Shown here: piece by piece, positions 6,396-10,386 of the stretch
Numbering within the stretch: position 1 is the stretch's first letter
How the letters are laid out: every line of letters begins with the position of its first letter
Origin: JAKZRT01 sp047518005
Lineage (GTDB): Bacteria; Pseudomonadota; Alphaproteobacteria; Rhodobacterales; Rhodobacteraceae
Length of the DNA: 10,386 nucleotides
Assembly: GCA_047518005.1 (NCBI GenBank)
Contig: JAKZRT010000201.1
Location: 1-10,386 of the forward strand
Direction of reading: 5' to 3'
Translations under genes and position numbers: made by a program
Notes under the pieces: generated by a model
Database searches by the model: none
Seen by the model: the letters and a program-made list of their open reading frames with translations, nothing else
Told to the model about the DNA's origin: nothing

Positions 6396-7244
6396 TCAGA
6401 TTGCGGCACCTGCGCGTTCCCGCCGCTTGAAGATGGTGTGGGCCACTGCGGCGATCACAGTGAGGGCAATGATCACCGCGCCGACCGCGTTGATCACCGG
6501 GGGCAGGCCGTTGGGGTTGCGAACCATCGCGCCGATCTCGGTGGCGAATGTGCAGGCGCTGCCCTTGGCGAACATGGTGGTGTTGTAATTCTCCATCGAC
6601 GCCAGAAAGGCGATCACCGCGGCCGAGGCCAGGGCCGGAGTTAGGAACGGCAGGGTGATGCGCCGAAACACCCGTAACGGCGTGGCACCGAGGTCGAGCG
6701 CTGCTTCCTCGTACTCAATCGGCTGGCGCTGCAGGCGCGCCATCAGGATCAGCATCGGAAAACCCGCGATGAAGGTGAGCTGCGCCATCACGATGGTAAA
6801 AAGCCCGGCGTCCACCCCAACCGAGCCCCAGAACACCAGAGCCGAAAGCCCAAGCACGATCCCCGGTGCCAGCATCGGCGACAGCAGCAGCCACCAGAGA
6901 AATCCGTCATACCGCGAGCGCCAGCGGGTCAGCAGCACCGCGCCCGACAGCCCAAGCAGCAGCGCCAACGGCACCACCGTGAGCGCGATGGTGAGTGAAT
7001 TCTGGAAGCAGCGGACAAAGCGGTCGCGGTCAAGTGCGCGCAGCACCGGGTCGGCGCGCAGCTCGGCTTCGGGCATCCAGAAGAACGCATACCATTTGCC
7101 CGTGGTGCCGCGCCAGTCGGTGACCGAAGACGGCGAGATGTCGTTAAAGCTCGCCACCACCATCAGGATCAACGGCGCAAACATGAAGATCAGAAAGGCC
7201 GCCGTATAGACGCCCAGCAGCCGCTCGGAAAGTCCACCTCTCAT
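6396..7244 (-). CDS. ABC transporter permease, spermidine/putrescine type, second subunit (PotC-like, 282 aa)
   Basis: An inner-membrane channel subunit of a polyamine-type ABC importer. The first membrane helix is at about residues 8-33, followed by further helices near 82-106, 115-140, 146-170, 202-217 and 247-271. The cytoplasmic coupling motif is YEEAALDLGATPLRVFRR with TLPFLTPAL (about 178-205), the EAA loop that docks on the ATPase. I chose the ATG at 7244 because it overlaps the stop of the preceding permease as ATGA (7244-7241). A longer in-frame start at 7394 would add 50 residues without transmembrane character that lie wholly inside the upstream gene. 282 residues is normal for PotC-like proteins. 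The gene ends at 6396 and a 116-base gap follows. Confidence 0.9.
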   Translation of the reverse strand: MRGGLSERLLGVYTAAFLIFMFAPLILMVVASFNDISPSSVTDWRGTTGKWYAFFWMPEAELRADPVLRALDRDRFVRCFQNSLTIALTVVPLALLLGLSGAVLLTRWRSRYDGFLWWLLLSPMLAPGIVLGLSALVFWGSVGVDAGLFTIVMAQLTFIAGFPMLILMARLQRQPIEYEEAALDLGATPLRVFRRITLPFLTPALASAAVIAFLASMENYNTTMFAKGSACTFATEIGAMVRNPNGLPPVINAVGAVIIALTVIAAVAHTIFKRRERAGAAI

Positions 7245-8614
7245 CGCACGAAATCCTTCAATCGCGCCCGCATCACCCACATGAAAAGGCCGACGATGAC
7301 GAAGCAGAGGATTGTGAATGCGAAGGAATACGCCGCACCTATGTTGGAATTCTCGGACTCGAAGAACTTGTTGTAGATGGTCTGGCTGAACCACTCGGCC
7401 TGCAAACCGGTCGAGATGATCCGCGGCACCGAGAAGGCACCGGCGGCCAGCATGAAAGTGGTGATGCAGCCAACCGCGATGCCGGGCTTGGCGTGCGGGA
7501 TCACGATGCGGCGGTGGATGCGCGTGCTCGATGCGCCGAGATCGCGCGCCGCCTCGAGCTGGTTGTGGTCCAGTGTCGACATGACGTTCACCATCGGAAA
7601 CACCATGAACAGGATGTAGGTGTAGACGATCACGATGAAAACCGTGATCGGCGAGCGCTTGAATTGGATTGACTCGCCGGCGTCGATGTCGATGATTGAG
7701 ACCCAGTGAAGCAGCGTGTTGATGAGCCCACGGGTTTCGATCAGCGATACCCAGGCATAAACCCGCATCAGTTCGACGATGGCGTAGGGAATGATCAGAC
7801 CGAGCAGCAGCAGCGTCGCCTTGCGTTGCGACGAGGCAAGCGCGAGATTGAAGGCAACCGGGTAGCAGACCAACACCGCCAGCAGCGTGGCCATCATGGC
7901 GAAGAACAGCGTGCGCACCAGCGTGACCAGGGTGAGGCGCACCTGGGTGACGCCGTCCTTTTCAAATCGCAGCCCGACCAGGTTATAAACCCTGTTGACG
8001 ATCTCGGCGTCCTCGCGCGCCTGGGTCACCGCCGACATCGGGATCGCGCGGGCGGCAAAGATGACGCCGAAATTGTTCAGCGTGTAGGGCACCGCGCTGG
8101 CCTCTTGGGCGGTCAGTTGTGCCAACAGCGGCCTGGCGATCTCAGCAACCGCCTCGGCCTGTGCGATCTGCGCCGCGATCGACGCGACAGGATCGACTTT
8201 GAGCACCGGCAAACCGTGCAGCGAAGCCAGAGTCTCGGGCTCGGCGTCGGGGTCGCGCACAAAGCGCGATTGGGTGCTGGCGCGGTCGCATTGCAGGATG
8301 TAGGGCAGGGTCGAGCCAGAGGCACCGGGCACCGCCATCGCGCCTATCGAGGGCGACGCCAACCCGCCCGACGATTCGGGCGTTTCAGGCTCATCTGGCG
8401 CGTCGCGATAGGTCTTCAGCACCGAAACGCAGGTCAGCGCATCGCGGATGACGGTGGCGACCACCGAACTGTCCAGCGCGCGTCGCGGTAGCTTTAGCGC
8501 CTTGTCCAGCATCGTCAATTGCGGAAGCACGATCAGCAGGCAGGCCCAGATCACCACCGCCGCGATGAAAGCGGTGACCAGCCCGCGTCCGTAAGAGGCG
8601 ATCAGCGCTTTCAT
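7241..8614 (-). CDS. ABC transporter permease, spermidine/putrescine type, first subunit (PotB-like) with large periplasmic insert (457 aa)
   Basis: The partner inner-membrane channel subunit. Helix one lies at about residues 10-33. The usual core resumes near 225 with helices at about 230-258, 265-290, 323-345, 377-400 and 429-448. The EAA loop is LEAARDLGASSTRIHRR followed by VIPHAKPGI (353-379). Typical PotB-like permeases have 270-310 residues; this one has 457. The extra ~150-160 residues sit between helix one and the second helix, on the periplasmic side. They include a proline- and acid-rich stretch (DAPDEPETPE, 71-80), two cysteines (C62, C109) that could form a disulfide, and an alanine-rich helical part (about 143-173). 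Similar long first loops occur in some alphaproteobacterial permeases of this class. The start at 8614 overlaps the ATPase stop as ATGA (8614-8611). Confidence 0.88.
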   Translation of the reverse strand: MKALIASYGRGLVTAFIAAVVIWACLLIVLPQLTMLDKALKLPRRALDSSVVATVIRDALTCVSVLKTYRDAPDEPETPESSGGLASPSIGAMAVPGASGSTLPYILQCDRASTQSRFVRDPDAEPETLASLHGLPVLKVDPVASIAAQIAQAEAVAEIARPLLAQLTAQEASAVPYTLNNFGVIFAARAIPMSAVTQAREDAEIVNRVYNLVGLRFEKDGVTQVRLTLVTLVRTLFFAMMATLLAVLVCYPVAFNLALASSQRKATLLLLGLIIPYAIVELMRVYAWVSLIETRGLINTLLHWVSIIDIDAGESIQFKRSPITVFIVIVYTYILFMVFPMVNVMSTLDHNQLEAARDLGASSTRIHRRIVIPHAKPGIAVGCITTFMLAAGAFSVPRIISTGLQAEWFSQTIYNKFFESENSNIGAAYSFAFTILCFVIVGLFMWVMRARLKDFVR

Positions 8615-9723
8615 TGCGCGGCGATTTCGGTGCCGGTGCGCGCCAGTTCCCCTTCCGGCAGGACAAGGGTGGACTCGGCCGCGAAACCGACGACGACCTG
8701 GCCGGTCAGATCCCGGCCAGCATCGCCCTCGTTTGGCATCTGAAGCACGATCTCGTGCTCCCCGACGGCGAGAAAGATATTGACGAACGGCCCCTCGAGT
8801 TCGCGCCGCACCACTTGGGCTGCGACCTGGTTGGCGAACGGCGCGTCGGCGTTTGCGATGCGCACATGTTCGGGGCGTACGAACACCATCGCAATATCAC
8901 CAGCGACCAGGCCAGCAGGGCTCTGGCCCCGAAACGCGCCCTCTGGGGTCTCGACCCGGGCGACGCCATTCGCGGCCTCGACGACCCGGCCGCGGATGAC
9001 GTTGGATTCACCCACAAAACTTGCCGCAAAGGCAGTGGTTGGGCGGGAATAGATTTCGTCGCCGGTGCCGACCTGCTCGATCCGCCCCGCGTTCATCACC
9101 GCGATCCGGTCGGACATGGTCAGCGCCTCGCCCTGATCGTGGGTGATATAGATGAAGGTGACGCCGGTTTTCTTCTGGATCGCGCGCAGCTCGGCGCGCA
9201 TGTGGCTGCGCAGCTTTAGGTCCAGCGCCGACAGCGGTTCGTCCAGCAACAGCACCGCCGGCTCGACCGCCAGCGCCCGGGCGACGGCGACGCGCTGGCG
9301 CTGGCCGCCCGAAAGCTCCATCGGCTTCTTTTCGGCCTCAACGCTCAGCGCCACCAGGTCCAGCAGTTCCATCGCCCGCTTGCGCCGGGCGCGGCGCGAC
9401 ATCCCGCGCGCCTCCAGCCCGAAGGCGACATTTTCCCAGACCCTCATCAACGGGAACAGGGCGAGATTCTGGAATATCAGCGCCGTCGGGCGCAGGTTCG
9501 GACCGCGCCCGGCCTGATCCTCGGCGCCGATCAGCAAGCGGCCAGCGCTCGGCTCCAGAAAGCCCGACACCGCCCGCAGGATGGTGGTCTTGCCGCAGCC
9601 CGAGGGCCCGAGGATCGAGAAAAACTCGCCTGCCGCGATGCTCAGGTCGGTGGGTTGAACCGCGGTAAAGCCGTTTGGGTAAGTGATCGACATCCCGTCG
9701 AGAACGACATCCTTGCCGTGCAT
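8611..9723 (-). CDS. ABC transporter ATP-binding protein, polyamine/iron/sulfate-importer class (PotA-like, 370 aa)
   Basis: The cytoplasmic ATPase that powers the importer with the two permeases encoded next. All nucleotide-binding motifs are intact: Walker A GPSGCGKTT (39-47), Q-loop IFQNLALFP with Q85, signature LSGGQRQRVAVARAL (137-151), Walker B VLLLDEPLSALD (157-168) with catalytic E162, and switch histidine H195 in YITHDQGEA. The C-terminal third (about 240-370) is the TOBE-type regulatory domain seen in this class (NVIRGRVVEA..., FVRPEHVRI). Length is standard. The start at 9723 is preceded by AAGGGG about seven to eight bases upstream. The stop overlaps the first permease start. A 143-base gap with a strong hairpin separates it from the solute-binding protein gene. 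Confidence 0.95.
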   Translation of the reverse strand: MHGKDVVLDGMSITYPNGFTAVQPTDLSIAAGEFFSILGPSGCGKTTILRAVSGFLEPSAGRLLIGAEDQAGRGPNLRPTALIFQNLALFPLMRVWENVAFGLEARGMSRRARRKRAMELLDLVALSVEAEKKPMELSGGQRQRVAVARALAVEPAVLLLDEPLSALDLKLRSHMRAELRAIQKKTGVTFIYITHDQGEALTMSDRIAVMNAGRIEQVGTGDEIYSRPTTAFAASFVGESNVIRGRVVEAANGVARVETPEGAFRGQSPAGLVAGDIAMVFVRPEHVRIANADAPFANQVAAQVVRRELEGPFVNIFLAVGEHEIVLQMPNEGDAGRDLTGQVVVGFAAESTLVLPEGELARTGTEIAAQ

Positions 9724-9801
9724 CGCGCTGCCCCTTTGTATCGTCCCGGCCCCATCCCTTTGACGCGCATTGCGGTGGTTGGGGGCAAATCACGGTGCTG
9801 T

Positions 9802-9825
9802 GGGCGCGCCGCTTACGGCGCGCCC
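9802..9825 (-). promoter_or_regulatory. Strong intercistronic hairpin between binding-protein gene and ABC ATPase gene
   Basis: Bases 9802-9811 (GGGCGCGCCG) and 9816-9825 (CGGCGCGCCC) pair perfectly over 10 G-C-rich bases around a 4-base loop. The stem begins 42 bases downstream of the binding-protein stop, in transcription direction. No run of T follows on the minus strand, so it is not a canonical Rho-independent terminator. A weaker 5-bp stem (9834-9838 with 9846-9850) lies just before it. In ABC operons such stems often protect the 3' end of the binding-protein mRNA or reduce read-through, so that this protein is made in excess over the membrane parts. That role is inferred. Confidence 0.65.
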
Positions 9826-9866
9826 GGAATGTCCGCCCTTGGAACGGGCGTGTGTACAATGCCGGA

Positions 9867-10386
9867 TCAGGCGTTGGTGATAATCTCGACGAACTCGTTT
9901 CGGACCGGCGCAAAGAACGGCGTATCGGCCTGCCACCACCACATGTTTCCGAGCACCTGATCGGTGTAGACTTCGCTGAACTGGCGCTTGAAATCATCGG
10001 TGGCAAACGCCGCCGAGCCGGACACGGCCGAGTTGTAGCCGGTGTTGTTGGCGAACATTCCGCCGGTGGCTGGCGTCAACATGAAGTTCATGAAGGCGAT
10101 CGCCTGTTCGCGGTTCTCGGCTGCCTTCAACATGCCAAAGCTGTCGAGCCAGGTGATGATGCCTTCCTTGGGCGCGCGGTAAACGTACTTTGCGTCTTCG
10201 CGGTTCAGCAACAGGCCGGTGGTGTCCCAGGTCTGGCCAATGATCGAACCGGCGTCCTTGAAGGCGCTGGTGGCCTCGGTGGCGTTGTTCCAGAACGCAC
10301 CGAAGTTCTCCTTGCGTTCGAGGATCCACTGCGTGATCGCGCCCCAGACCCGCCGCGCGTCGTCTTCCGACTTGTAGACGTCAAGC
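9867..10386 (-). CDS. Periplasmic solute-binding protein, spermidine/putrescine-like (PotD-type), C-terminal 172 residues
   Basis: The minus strand is open from the right edge to a TGA at 9867, so the 5' part of the gene is outside the window; an internal TTG at 10211 is not the start. The translated part contains W-G-A-I-T-Q-W-I-L-E-type helix residues, then TSAFKDAGSIIGQTWDTTG, YRAPKEGIITWLDSFGML, NREQAIAFMNFMLTP and NTGYNSAVSG. The pattern 'P-x-EG-x-I-x-W-x-D' followed by 'A..FMNFML.P' and 'xxTGYNSA' is the usual C-terminal half of polyamine-type binding proteins. The product would deliver the substrate to the permeases. The C-terminus (NMWWWQADTPFF...) is unusually tryptophan-rich but in line with the cluster. 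Position directly upstream of the ATPase and permeases completes the transporter. Confidence 0.9.
   Translation of the reverse strand, partial: LDVYKSEDDARRVWGAITQWILERKENFGAFWNNATEATSAFKDAGSIIGQTWDTTGLLLNREDAKYVYRAPKEGIITWLDSFGMLKAAENREQAIAFMNFMLTPATGGMFANNTGYNSAVSGSAAFATDDFKRQFSEVYTDQVLGNMWWWQADTPFFAPVRNEFVEIITNA

Noticed and set aside
7245..7394. 50-residue N-terminal extension of the second permease
   Set aside because: It lies inside the upstream permease gene, is basic and non-membrane, and the ATGA overlap at 7244 gives a start in line with family length.
9802..9825. Hairpin as a Rho-independent terminator of the binding-protein gene
   Set aside because: No T-run follows the stem on the minus strand, so it is reported as an intercistronic structure instead.
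1..10386. CRISPR arrays, tRNA or rRNA genes, defence systems
   Set aside because: Both strands were read for regularly spaced repeats, cloverleaf-like ends and known defence motifs; none was seen.

Overview
The window looks like part of an alphaproteobacterial genome, most likely Rhodobacterales (Roseobacter group). The reasons are the style of the encoded proteins, the ATGA-coupled transporter genes, and a phage portal-like remnant resembling those of Rhodobacterales prophages. This is judged by eye from protein features, not from a database search.

Layout. Bases 1-1330 are a decayed, mobile-element-rich border. It holds the 5' end of an IS256-family transposase gene running off the left edge, about 780 bp of degraded sequence with two possible small minus-strand reading frames, and a frameshifted fragment of a phage portal-like gene on the plus strand. 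Bases 1331-2114 are an apparently intact IS6-family insertion sequence. Its right end cuts a gene after about 26 codons, and no target duplication flanks it. The element therefore appears to mark a junction between phage-derived DNA and a metabolic locus.

Bases 2191-10386 are one co-directional minus-strand block. In transcription order it encodes: the C-terminal part of a spermidine/putrescine-type solute-binding protein (cut by the right edge); a strong intercistronic hairpin; an ABC ATPase; two permeases (all joined by ATGA overlaps); a conserved protein of unknown function; a choline-kinase-like phosphotransferase; an 815-residue FAD/GcvT-type dehydrogenase of the dimethylglycine/sarcosine dehydrogenase family; and finally the gene truncated by the IS6 element.

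How they may work together. The transporter would import a small cationic or N-methylated compound. The phosphotransferase and the folate-linked oxidative demethylase would then act on it or on its breakdown products. The substrate is not determined by the sequence. The unusual points are the pairing of a choline-kinase-like enzyme with a demethylating flavoenzyme, a roughly 150-residue extra segment in the first permease, the uncharacterised protein between transporter and enzymes, and the way the IS6 transposase start codon is fused by an ATGA overlap to the gene it interrupts.
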